A stretch of DNA of 8,545 nt from Selenomonadaceae bacterium (lineage in GTDB: Bacteria > Bacillota > Negativicutes > Selenomonadales > Selenomonadaceae): assembly GCA_017484235.1 (NCBI GenBank), contig JAFUTM010000342.1, positions 1-8,545 of the forward strand, given 5' to 3'. Positions 1-7,326 of the stretch are shown piece after piece; the stretch's first letter is position 1; the number at the start of each line of letters is the position of its first letter. The notes under the pieces are model-generated. The model did not search any database. It had not been told where the DNA came from and worked only from the letters and a program-made list of their open reading frames with translations. The position numbers and the translations under genes are program-made.

Positions 1-243
1 ACAAACGGCATTGTTCTTGAGATTCATACGATAAGTTTTACTTGCCGGATTCCAATATAAACTGTCCAAAATCTTTGAACGCAGTTTTTTATTAGTACTA
101 GATTTATACTTTTCGTGAGTCTGTCTGTCAATATCAACTTGATAGCCTTTGCAGCAGCTGGCTTTACACGTTAATCCATCACACTTAAAGCGCAACACAT
201 AATCAAGTGTCATACAAGTAAATTCTTTTTCATTATCTGACAT
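1..243 (-). CDS. fliB: FliB-like flagellin lysine-N-methylase, N-terminal part (runs off window)
   Basis: The frame is open from the ATG at 243 to the window edge and gives 81 residues of a longer protein. After a short acidic leader, the sequence FKCDGLTCKASCCKGYQVDID (C21, C26, C30, C31) followed by a Tyr/Lys-rich helix and MNLKNNAVC (C81) matches the start of the FliB family. That family has a Cys cluster (C-x4-C-x3-CC-x-G-[WY]-x-x-x-D) thought to bind a metal or Fe-S centre, and a later Cys in a 'ng-x-C-x-f-L' context. FliB transfers methyl groups from S-adenosylmethionine to lysines of flagellin in the cytoplasm before export. The start is supported by a GGAG site (250-253) six bases upstream. 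It lies 121 bases downstream of the GT41 gene on the same strand, so flagellin is a plausible shared substrate of the locus. The catalytic part is outside the window. The family call rests on the Cys pattern alone; another Cys-cluster protein of the CxxCxxCC type is the alternative. Confidence 0.72.
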   Translation of the reverse strand, partial: MSDNEKEFTCMTLDYVLRFKCDGLTCKASCCKGYQVDIDRQTHEKYKSSTNKKLRSKILDSLYWNPASKTYRMNLKNNAVC

Positions 244-264
244 ATTAAACTCCAAACCAATATT

Positions 265-335
265 AATGAGGAATTAAGAATTAGGAATACTGCATTGAAG
301 AGGTGATTGTTATTCCTAATTCATCATTCCTGATT
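265..335. repeat. Imperfect palindromic intergenic element (25-bp arms)
   Basis: The arms are 265-289 and 311-335. They are reverse complements with three mismatches over 25 bases, including a perfect 12-bp core (GAATTAGGAATA at 278-289 against TATTCCTAATTC at 311-322). A 21-base spacer (290-310) separates them. The arms consist of near-repeats of the unit TTAGGAAT/ATGAGGAAT. No T-run follows either arm, so it does not look like a classical intrinsic terminator. It looks like a small REP- or MITE-type palindromic repeat between the GT41 stop codon and the fliB-like start. As RNA it could stabilise or trim the upstream message and lower fliB expression. Whether it is interspersed cannot be seen from one copy. 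Confidence 0.7.
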
Positions 336-364
336 TATCATTATCAATTAGAAGTTGTGGCCGG

Positions 365-3300
365 CTATAATTGGCGGATAATATATTCGTAATACTGTTC
401 TAAAACTTTAACATAATGGTTAGGTTGAACTGCTTCGGATTTTTGAACCATATTACGGAGATTTTTATGCAAAAGATTAAGACCCTCTTTATCGTTCGCC
501 AAAGTAACAGCACGATTGATATATTCATTTATATCATTTACTGCAAAGTCTCCAAGTCCTACGCTATTTAAAATGCCAAAAGCTGTACGTGTATCGCGGC
601 GATCCGTGTAGAAAGTGATAACTGGTACGCCCATATACAGCGCATCAAACGTTGAGGCAGCGTCAGAAGCTGGGAATGTATCCAGCGCAATATCAATTTG
701 CAGGAAATTTTTAATATAATCATTCAGTAATGGCTGGAAAAGCACATTGTCCATATTAAATCCAATATCCTTCATACGTGTATAAGCTGAATCGACCAAC
801 GAATCGCTGACAAATTCTTCAGCACGCATAATGAGTTTGGAATCTGGCACACGATTTAATATTTCTTTCCAAACTTTAAGCATATCATCATTTATTCGTT
901 TATAACTGTGGAAAGCCCCAAACGTTACGTGATTAAACTCAAGTGACGGCGCAGGTATCGGTTTTGGAGCCTCACTGTTGCTTGCATAGGCAATCTGACT
1001 TGGCATATAAATTAGTCTTTCCTTAAACCATTTATCGTGCTGGTTTGGAGGATCAAGTAATTTGTCGGTGATAAAGAAGTTTACATTGTCTAATCCTGTT
1101 GAAGAAAGTGCACCTACGCCAGAAATCTGAACTGGGGCCGGTCTGTATGCAAGTGCGGAAAGGCCAGTGTTGGCACAGTGACCAGCGAGGTCAACTAAGA
1201 TATCAATATTATCATTGCGAATCTTTTGAGCAAGCCGTTCAATCGTTAAATTACTTACATTTTCAAAGTGTTCTACAACCGGTTTGATAGCCGCAGTAAA
1301 TGGGTCTTCTTCAGCATTGAGTGCATAGGCTGTAACCTCATAGCGGTTTTTATTGTGGCAGGCAAAAATGCCATATACAAACGCAAATGTATCACTTTTC
1401 TTAAAATGAGGCGACAAATAGCCAACTTTCATTCGGCGTTCACCTTTTATTATGCCGTCAACCTTGTTAAAACGATTGTAAGGAGTAATATGTTTAAATA
1501 AATTCTGATACTCAAAGTTACTCGAAATAAGATCGTCAGTTGAAATATCCAGAAAATGAAGTGCATTAATTGTTCGGCTGAATAAGTCCGCCTGCTCTCC
1601 CAAATTATTGGACGTGAGACCGACTGCCCGATCGTAATTTTCAACGGCATCAGTATTATTTCCATTTAACTGGGCAATCTCAGCACGTATTGTATGATAA
1701 CGTTTAACAAATTTTGCGTCTACTTCTGCAACGTTATTCTGACTTTCAGACACCGAAGCATCATTGTCGTCATTATTATTTAAATTTATATAATTCGGCA
1801 CATTGCAAACTGCTTCATAAGCCCCGGCATAATTATTAAGGTGTTGACGTGACTTAGCAAGCAGTAAATAAATATCAGCTAAATTTTTATTTTGATTATC
1901 TTTAACTTCTGCTGCCCGCTCAAGCCAATATACTGCACGCTTAATGTTGACTTGATCTTTAAACTTGTTATCATAAAAACCTTCTTCGGCATTTATATAT
2001 GAAAGTGCACGTTTATAATAGTTTTCGGCATCTTCTGCTGTCGGTGTCGGCTCATCTTGTGGAAAGTCTGGCAATGCTTCTCCATTAATCCAGGCGTTGT
2101 AAATTTTTTCGTAAGCGTTCTCGACCTCAGCCATATAAATGATATCGTTCATGATAGGCGATTGCCTCATTCTACGGCGCAGTGTAAGGTGATACTCGCG
2201 GATTCTATCCCAATTATTAGCCAAATCAATCGCTATTTTGATATATTCTTCCTCAGAGTGAGCACAGAGTTCGTCAAGACCAATATTATGTAAAAGTGAA
2301 TAACCAAAGCGCGAATTATGACGCTCACCAATCAAAGTGATAACCGGTACGCCCATATATAATGCGTCGCAAGTCGTGCCACCGCCTGGATATGGGAAAG
2401 TATCCAACGCAATGTCCGTTTGAGAATATTTTTTAAGATAATCCTGCTCGTCAGCTTCAATAATCATTCGGTCAAGCGGCAAACCAGCGGCCTCCATACG
2501 CTGTTTAGCGTCGTTTATACCGTAAGTCGTTCTAAATGCCTTACCTTTAACGTAGAGTTTAGAATTTGGAACAGAGTTGATGATTTTGCTCCACGCACGT
2601 AAGGTCTCGTCAGTAACTTTTGCAAAGTTATTGAAACTGACGAAAGTTATATATTTATTTTTAGTGCACGGCGCCGGATTTACAACTGTTGGCGCATCGT
2701 GCCACATATAACAAAAATGACTGTGCTGCAGACGCAAAATCTTTTCACTAAAGAAATCATCGTTCAGCCCTTCTGGATCAGTGAATTTATCACACAAGAA
2801 ATAATCAATTGTCTTTAGTCCGGTTGAATTGAACCAGCCAATTGCCGAAATCTGAATCGGTGCTGGTTTATATGCCATAACTTGCAAAGTATTATTGGCA
2901 GTATGACCAGACAAGTCAACCAAAATATCAATTTCATCGTTCTTGATTTTCTCAGCCGCCTGTTTTGGAGTATCAAATAAAATATTTCTCCAGCCATCGA
3001 CGCCATTTTTAAATTCCTGTGACGCGCGGTCTTCTTGACATTTTGGATAACAGTAAACTTCAAATTTACTCTTATCGTAACATTTATAAAATGCATAACT
3101 GAAGAAGGCGACGACGTGGCGGCGAATATCCGGCGAAATGTAACCAATGCGAATTTTGTCGTGTTTTGGGTGAGTGAGGCGGTCGTGCTGATATATTTCA
3201 AAGTCTTTAAATATATCATTATATTTGCAGATCGCATCAAAGAGTTCTTCACGTGTCACGTTGACATTGTGCAGCGAAAACAGATAATTGCTGTAATCAT

Positions 3301-3823
3301 CACATTTAATGTTGAATAGATACCTGTAAGTATCTGGATCAGATTTATAAGCCGAAATATCATTCACGGAACTTTTGTAATAATGCTCAATGCTCTTAGG
3401 TGCATCGCCAACATAACGGTAAGCGTGACCTAAAATGTTGTGAATCATCATTATAGTAAGCAGAGAGGAGCCTGGAATGGTGAGTGCCTCTTCTGCATAT
3501 TTAATGCAGCCTTCGTAATCACGTCTAAGATCGTAGACACGCGATTTTAAGAACGTTCGATAACCGGAAGGCGGAAATCTTTTTTCCATATAATCAGAGG
3601 CTTTTGCCGCTCTGTCCGTTTCGTTTAAGTCGACAAAAATGGAAGTGACTTTTTCCATAGGATAAGCATCTTTTGGATTGAGGGATAAAATCTTTTCGGC
3701 AATTTCAATCGTCTTTGGACGATCGTGTTTATTCATATGTGTATCTAATAATTCTTCCAATAATTTTGCGATTTGCTTAGTTTTCTTATCCACATCTTTT
3801 TTATTAACTTTAATTTTTCTCAT
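365..3823 (-). CDS. Giant tandem GT41 (SPINDLY/O-GlcNAc transferase-like) protein with TPR segments
   Basis: The product is 1152 residues with a duplicated TPR + GT-B layout: a helical TPR-like region (about 15-200), a first GT41 domain (about 222-577), a second helical linker (about 595-760, with an Asn/Asp-rich stretch at 680-697), and a second GT41 domain (about 797-1150). Domain 1 carries the family motifs: RIGYISPDIRRH with H236 (equivalent to the OGT catalytic-type His), VDLSGHTANNTL (H307), PAPIQIS, IDYFLCD, FVSFNNFAK with K402 (the UDP-binding Lys of OGT), and TFPYPGGGTTCDALYMGVPV (476-495). Domain 2 keeps the fold motifs (VDLAGH, PAPVQIS, DALYMGVPVIT) but has S810, R976 and DAAST in place of these residues. 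The family transfers GlcNAc or a related sugar from a UDP donor to Ser/Thr of proteins; flagellin is the inferred acceptor. There is no signal peptide or membrane segment, so it is cytoplasmic. The start overlaps the upstream GT2 gene by 14 bases and is preceded by GGAGGT. The protein begins MRKIKVNKK, similar to the leaders of the GT2 proteins. Confidence 0.9.
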   Translation of the reverse strand: MRKIKVNKKDVDKKTKQIAKLLEELLDTHMNKHDRPKTIEIAEKILSLNPKDAYPMEKVTSIFVDLNETDRAAKASDYMEKRFPPSGYRTFLKSRVYDLRRDYEGCIKYAEEALTIPGSSLLTIMMIHNILGHAYRYVGDAPKSIEHYYKSSVNDISAYKSDPDTYRYLFNIKCDDYSNYLFSLHNVNVTREELFDAICKYNDIFKDFEIYQHDRLTHPKHDKIRIGYISPDIRRHVVAFFSYAFYKCYDKSKFEVYCYPKCQEDRASQEFKNGVDGWRNILFDTPKQAAEKIKNDEIDILVDLSGHTANNTLQVMAYKPAPIQISAIGWFNSTGLKTIDYFLCDKFTDPEGLNDDFFSEKILRLQHSHFCYMWHDAPTVVNPAPCTKNKYITFVSFNNFAKVTDETLRAWSKIINSVPNSKLYVKGKAFRTTYGINDAKQRMEAAGLPLDRMIIEADEQDYLKKYSQTDIALDTFPYPGGGTTCDALYMGVPVITLIGERHNSRFGYSLLHNIGLDELCAHSEEEYIKIAIDLANNWDRIREYHLTLRRRMRQSPIMNDIIYMAEVENAYEKIYNAWINGEALPDFPQDEPTPTAEDAENYYKRALSYINAEEGFYDNKFKDQVNIKRAVYWLERAAEVKDNQNKNLADIYLLLAKSRQHLNNYAGAYEAVCNVPNYINLNNNDDNDASVSESQNNVAEVDAKFVKRYHTIRAEIAQLNGNNTDAVENYDRAVGLTSNNLGEQADLFSRTINALHFLDISTDDLISSNFEYQNLFKHITPYNRFNKVDGIIKGERRMKVGYLSPHFKKSDTFAFVYGIFACHNKNRYEVTAYALNAEEDPFTAAIKPVVEHFENVSNLTIERLAQKIRNDNIDILVDLAGHCANTGLSALAYRPAPVQISGVGALSSTGLDNVNFFITDKLLDPPNQHDKWFKERLIYMPSQIAYASNSEAPKPIPAPSLEFNHVTFGAFHSYKRINDDMLKVWKEILNRVPDSKLIMRAEEFVSDSLVDSAYTRMKDIGFNMDNVLFQPLLNDYIKNFLQIDIALDTFPASDAASTFDALYMGVPVITFYTDRRDTRTAFGILNSVGLGDFAVNDINEYINRAVTLANDKEGLNLLHKNLRNMVQKSEAVQPNHYVKVLEQYYEYIIRQL

Positions 3824-4901
3824 TAATGTACGACCTCCATAGATTTAAACGTTTTTTGGCAAATTCAGCCATTTGCGGTGTAAACATCGTAGGCTCAATG
3901 GCTTTATACGAAGAATAAGATTTTATTGCCGTTTCCATTTCAGAAATGGCAGTTGGAAAATCTTTTTTCAATGCAAGACATTCGGCGTATTCTGCGTGAA
4001 ATTCCGGTATTTCTGGAAAATCTTTAACGGCGCGGCTTACATAATTGAATCTATCCTCACTACGATTGGCGTCTCTTGCCAAAATGTTTAATAAAATTCT
4101 GTAAGATGAACTTGCATAAGTGACATCACGGCGTCCGCAATTTATGTCAAGTAGTGCAAATTTTTCGGCGTTGGCAATATCGTGCAATCCATTATAGCAC
4201 TGCGCAATATATCCATAAATTCTGTCTGGGTGCTTGGTATCTTCAAGTTCATTGAGCAGCAATTTTAGATTTCGCCGTGCCTTATCCAGATTAACCGTTT
4301 TTGAATATCCTGTATGATACAACAACAAAATATTTTCCGGCACAAAAATCAAATTCGGTACAGGCGTTTTTTCAGGTGTCTGCCATTCCTCGTGTATTTT
4401 GCCAACATAATAAAAGCCAGGCATATTTTTGAAAATCCTAAGTATATATGTATTATCCTGTACTTGATTGTTATTGTCAATATCAATATTTATTCGATTA
4501 ATGATGAGTCCCCATTTATGATTTTTTTCTGCCTGTTCAATGACAGAGCGAATATTTTTAATTGTATCATTTGAAAAATATTCATCAGCATCAATAAAAA
4601 CTATCCAATCGCCGGATGCATTGTCGATTGCTATATTGCGCGGCGTTGAAAAGTCGTCCTGCCACTCCGTCTCAATCACTTTTGCACCATAACTTTTTGC
4701 AATTTCAATCGTATTGTCAGTTGAACCGGTGTCGACAATCACAATCTCATCGACTTGACTTTTTAAACTGTCCAACGAAAGTTTAAGATTTTTTTCTTCA
4801 TTTTTAACAATATAGCACGCTGTTACTTTTAATTTATGATTTACATTCGACGTATCATTTTTATTCGATTTCAGCTTTTTTGAAGGTTTTAGTTTTCTCA
4901 T
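3810..4901 (-). CDS. GT2-family glycosyltransferase with C-terminal TPR-like region (paralogue 3)
   Basis: The product is 363 residues from the ATG at 4901. A Lys-rich leader (MRKLKPSKKLKSNK) is followed by a GT-A fold of family 2: VTACYIVKNEEKNL (27-39), DTGSTDNT (57-64), QDDFSTPRN (81-89) and the metal-binding DADE (104-107, the DxD-type motif). HEE (170-172) and YHTGY (195-199) close the catalytic part. The rest (about 205-363) is helical and TPR-like, probably for acceptor binding. It transfers a sugar from a nucleotide donor; the sugar is unknown. GT2-TPR fusions are known in flagellin glycosylation (Listeria GmaR is a GT2 enzyme with a TPR-like C-terminus), which fits this locus. It is the most divergent paralogue in the middle and C-terminal parts, so acceptor or donor choice may differ. 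A GTG nine bases upstream is in frame but forms part of the ribosome binding site, so the ATG is preferred. It follows paralogue 2 by 24 bases and overlaps the GT41 gene by 14. Confidence 0.88.
   Translation of the reverse strand: MRKLKPSKKLKSNKNDTSNVNHKLKVTACYIVKNEEKNLKLSLDSLKSQVDEIVIVDTGSTDNTIEIAKSYGAKVIETEWQDDFSTPRNIAIDNASGDWIVFIDADEYFSNDTIKNIRSVIEQAEKNHKWGLIINRINIDIDNNNQVQDNTYILRIFKNMPGFYYVGKIHEEWQTPEKTPVPNLIFVPENILLLYHTGYSKTVNLDKARRNLKLLLNELEDTKHPDRIYGYIAQCYNGLHDIANAEKFALLDINCGRRDVTYASSSYRILLNILARDANRSEDRFNYVSRAVKDFPEIPEFHAEYAECLALKKDFPTAISEMETAIKSYSSYKAIEPTMFTPQMAEFAKKRLNLWRSYINEKN
3833..3838 (-). promoter_or_regulatory. Strong ribosome binding site of the GT41 gene
   Basis: GGAGGT on the minus strand, nine bases before the ATG at 3823, lies inside the 3' end of the preceding glycosyltransferase gene. 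It fixes the start of the giant protein and implies translational coupling across the 14-base overlap. It is the best match to the anti-Shine-Dalgarno sequence in this operon. Confidence 0.8.
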
Positions 4902-4906
4902 ATCAA

Positions 4907-4912
4907 TCACCT
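4907..4912 (-). promoter_or_regulatory. Ribosome binding site deciding the start of GT2 paralogue 3
   Basis: AGGTGA on the minus strand lies five bases before the ATG at 4901. The in-frame GTG at 4910 lies inside this site, which argues against it as the start. The ATG also aligns the protein with the shared MRK leader of the other two paralogues. Confidence 0.75.
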
Positions 4913-4925
4913 ACTTTAGTAATAA

Positions 4926-6107
4926 TTATACATTATTCATTGATTTTTCAATATTTTCAAGTTCGACATATTTTTGTTTATATAAATTATTCTGAGGAGC
5001 AAGTTTAATTGCTTCTTTTAAATTATGTTTTGCCGCTTTATAATTGCCAGCCATAGCTTCTAATTCCGTCAATTTAACATAAACTTCTTCTGCCAAATAA
5101 TCAAAATATGAATTTTTTTTGACGCTTGCCTTTAACATATTGTGCCAAACATTCAAGGATTCTTTTAAATCATTATACGCCTTGTCATATTGTTTCAAAA
5201 CATAAAATATAAATCCGCGTTCGACATAAAATTCTGGATTCTGAGGCAGTGTTTCAATCGCTTCATCTGCAACATTCAATATATCTTCAAGAGGAAAGTT
5301 TAATTTGTGCATAGATGTAAAAATCTTACGATAGAGACTGGCAAGTCCAGTAATTGGGCGTACTTCTGCGGTTAAAGTTTTTTCTGCATAATAAAGAGTT
5401 TTTTCATAATCAGCCAGCCCAAAGTAGCAATCGGCAAGTGCGATATAATGTTGAGGCTTTTCACCATATTTTTTAGCTTCCAACTGTATAATGGAAAGAT
5501 TACGCCGAAGTTTACTTTCAGCCTTAGTTTGACCATATCCAGTATGATAAAGCAGCAAATCCTCATTTGCCAGCACGCGTGGAAAAGAACCGCCATTTAT
5601 ATTTTCAACATTTTCGTGTATCATTCCACGATATCTTAAATAATCAACATTGCGAAAAGCTCTGAGATACCAATCACGATTGATTTCTTGATAATTATTA
5701 TCTTCGTCGATATCTATACGCATTACAAAAATTCCGTCGGTATTGGATAATTTTTCAACGGCAGCACGAACTTTGTCTGGCTTGACAAAAAACTCGTCGG
5801 CATCAATAAAAATTATCCAGTCGCCAGTTGCGTTATCAATTGCTAAATTGCGTGGTGCCGAAAAGTCGTCCTGCCATTTAGTCTCAATTACTTTGGCACC
5901 GTAACTCTTTGCGATTTCAATTGTGTTATCTGTTGAGCCGGTATCAACAACAATAATTTCATCAACCTGCGTTTTAAGACTGTCTATTGAGCGCGGCAGA
6001 TTTTTCGCTTCGTTCTTGACGATATAACACGCTGATATTTTAAGTTTTGATTTTACATTTTTATCGTTATTTGATTTTAGCTTCTTTGACGGCTTAATTT
6101 TTCGCAT
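4926..6107 (-). CDS. GT2-family glycosyltransferase with C-terminal TPR repeats (paralogue 2)
   Basis: The product is 393 residues from the ATG at 6107. It has the shared basic leader MRKIKPSKKLKSN, then the GT2 catalytic domain: ISACYIVKNEAKNLPRS (24-40), DTGSTDNT (55-62), QDDFSAPRN (79-87), DADE (102-105, metal/nucleotide-sugar binding), RGMIHEN (160-166) and YHTGY (187-191). From about residue 200 to 390 come TPR-like helix pairs (for example YIALADCYFGLADYEKTLYY, 221-240, and MAGNYKAAKHNLKEAIKLAP, 352-371). It is expected to be a cytoplasmic inverting glycosyltransferase using a nucleotide sugar, with the TPR part recruiting a protein acceptor. It is closest to paralogue 1 in length and in the HEN-NI-GG-FP segment. 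It starts nine bases after the stop of paralogue 1, so the two are almost certainly co-translated. The in-frame GTG at 6116 is rejected because it lies within the ribosome binding site. Donor sugar and acceptor cannot be read from sequence. Confidence 0.9.
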   Translation of the reverse strand: MRKIKPSKKLKSNNDKNVKSKLKISACYIVKNEAKNLPRSIDSLKTQVDEIIVVDTGSTDNTIEIAKSYGAKVIETKWQDDFSAPRNLAIDNATGDWIIFIDADEFFVKPDKVRAAVEKLSNTDGIFVMRIDIDEDNNYQEINRDWYLRAFRNVDYLRYRGMIHENVENINGGSFPRVLANEDLLLYHTGYGQTKAESKLRRNLSIIQLEAKKYGEKPQHYIALADCYFGLADYEKTLYYAEKTLTAEVRPITGLASLYRKIFTSMHKLNFPLEDILNVADEAIETLPQNPEFYVERGFIFYVLKQYDKAYNDLKESLNVWHNMLKASVKKNSYFDYLAEEVYVKLTELEAMAGNYKAAKHNLKEAIKLAPQNNLYKQKYVELENIEKSMNNV

Positions 6108-6112
6108 ATATA

Positions 6113-6120
6113 TCACTCAC
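6113..6120 (-). promoter_or_regulatory. Ribosome binding site of GT2 paralogue 2, overlapping the upstream stop codon
   Basis: GTGAGTGA on the minus strand lies five bases before the ATG at 6107 and contains the TGA stop (6119-6117) of paralogue 1. The match to consensus is modest. Initiation probably depends on ribosomes ending translation of the upstream gene. Confidence 0.55.
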
Positions 6121-7265
6121 TTTTTATCAGTCATTAATTTGAAATCCGCAGCTCGTTTGATATACAATTCATTGTGTGGCGCAAGTTTGACTGCTTCTTT
6201 AATGTTGCGCTGCGCTTCTTTATAATTTCCATTGAGTGCTTCTAATTCAGCAAGCTGGGCATAAACTATATGTATAAGTCGTGGAAAATATGAATTTTCA
6301 TAGGTCGCTGTCGTCATGTTTTGCCAAACGTTTAATGACTTTTTAAAATTCTTGTAAGCCTCATCAAGTTTATTTATATTGCAAAGATTTAATGCGCGTT
6401 CGGCGTAAAATTCCGGCAAATTCGGCAAAACTTTAATTGCTTCATCAATAACCGTCAATATTTCTTCATCAGCATATTTGAGATTACGCATTGCGTTAAT
6501 TAAATTACGATAAATTCTGTTTCGCCCAGTTAATTCTTGAATGTCAGAGGACAGTGCCTTTTTTACATGATGTATGACTTTTTCATAATCGCCTAAGCCC
6601 ATATAACAGTCAGCCAAAGTTATATCGTGCTGTGGTTTATGACCGTACAGCTTTTCTTCCGTTTCAATTAATTCCAGGTTGCGTTGAAGCTTTTTCTTTA
6701 TAACAGATGCCGCATAGCCTGTATGATAAATTGTAAGCTCATTTCCAGAAAATGTATAAGGGAAATCGCCGCCTTTTATATTGGCAAGGTTCTCGTGAAT
6801 TAAGCCACGATAACGCAGATAATCTACATTGCGGAAAATTCTCAGGCTCCAGTCGTGATTGAGTTCTCTGCCCTGTTCCTCATCAATATCAATTCGTGGT
6901 ATTATTATAGTCGTATTGTTAGACAATTTATTTATGGCGCTACGAATTTTATCTGTATGAGCAAAAAATTCATCAGCATCAAGAAAAATTATCCAATCAC
7001 CGCTTGCATTGTCAATCGCTAGATTGCGCGGCGTTGAAAAATCGCCCTGCCACTCCGTCTCAATCACTTTTGCGCCATAATTCTTTGCAATCGTAATGGT
7101 ATCGTCGGTTGAGCCGGTATCAACAACGATTATTTCATCAACCTGCGTTTTGAGACTGTCTATTGAGCGCGGCAGGTTCTTCGACTCATTTTTAACCATA
7201 TAGCACGCTGATATTTTAATTGCAGAATGAGGCTTTAACTTTTTTGATGGTTTAAGTTTACGCAT
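6117..7265 (-). CDS. GT2-family glycosyltransferase with C-terminal TPR repeats (paralogue 1)
   Basis: The product is 382 residues and is the first gene of the glycosyltransferase operon. The basic leader MRKLKPSKKLKPH precedes a GT2 domain with ISACYMVKNESKNLPRS (18-34), DTGSTDDT (49-56), QGDFSTPRN (73-81), DADE (96-99), RGLIHEN (153-159) and YHTGY (180-184). Helical TPR-like repeats fill about residues 190-375 (for example ITLADCYMGLGDYEKVIHHV, 215-234, and LNGNYKEAQRNIKEAVKLAP, 344-363). The predicted role is sugar transfer to a protein or to a growing glycan on it, probably flagellin given the FliB-like gene downstream; this role is inferred. GGTGA at 7272-7276 lies six bases before the ATG. 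A gap of 99 bases, holding a terminator hairpin, separates it from rpsO. D75 of the other paralogues' QDDFS motif is Gly here (QGDFS), a possible specificity difference. Confidence 0.9.
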   Translation of the reverse strand: MRKLKPSKKLKPHSAIKISACYMVKNESKNLPRSIDSLKTQVDEIIVVDTGSTDDTITIAKNYGAKVIETEWQGDFSTPRNLAIDNASGDWIIFLDADEFFAHTDKIRSAINKLSNNTTIIIPRIDIDEEQGRELNHDWSLRIFRNVDYLRYRGLIHENLANIKGGDFPYTFSGNELTIYHTGYAASVIKKKLQRNLELIETEEKLYGHKPQHDITLADCYMGLGDYEKVIHHVKKALSSDIQELTGRNRIYRNLINAMRNLKYADEEILTVIDEAIKVLPNLPEFYAERALNLCNINKLDEAYKNFKKSLNVWQNMTTATYENSYFPRLIHIVYAQLAELEALNGNYKEAQRNIKEAVKLAPHNELYIKRAADFKLMTDKK

Positions 7266-7292
7266 ATTTTATCACCATTTGTAACAAGTAGT

Positions 7293-7322
7293 AAAAAAGC
7301 TGTCCATAGATTGATGAACAGC
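7293..7322 (-). terminator. Intrinsic terminator of rpsO
   Basis: On the minus strand a 9-bp stem (GCTGTTCAT paired with ATGGACAGC, one G-T pair) with a 6-base loop is followed directly by six T residues (7298-7293). It lies 42 bases after the rpsO stop and 27 bases before the first glycosyltransferase ATG. It should end most rpsO transcripts, so the downstream operon needs its own promoter or readthrough. Confidence 0.85.
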
Positions 7323-7326
7323 AATT

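Noticed and set aside
265..335. Palindrome as a bidirectional intrinsic terminator
   Set aside because: Neither arm is followed by a T-run, the stem is AT-rich, and the loop is 21 bases.
2815..3252. 145-codon minus-strand open frame inside the GT41 gene
   Set aside because: It is in another frame of a clearly conserved coding region and shows no domain or ribosome binding site.
4902..4910. GTG start of GT2 paralogue 3 (adding Met-Ile-Asp)
   Set aside because: The GTG is part of the AGGTGA ribosome binding site, and the ATG at 4901 restores the shared MRK leader.
6108..6116. GTG start of GT2 paralogue 2 (adding Met-Ile-Tyr)
   Set aside because: It lies in the putative ribosome binding site; the ATG at 6107 fits the paralogues.
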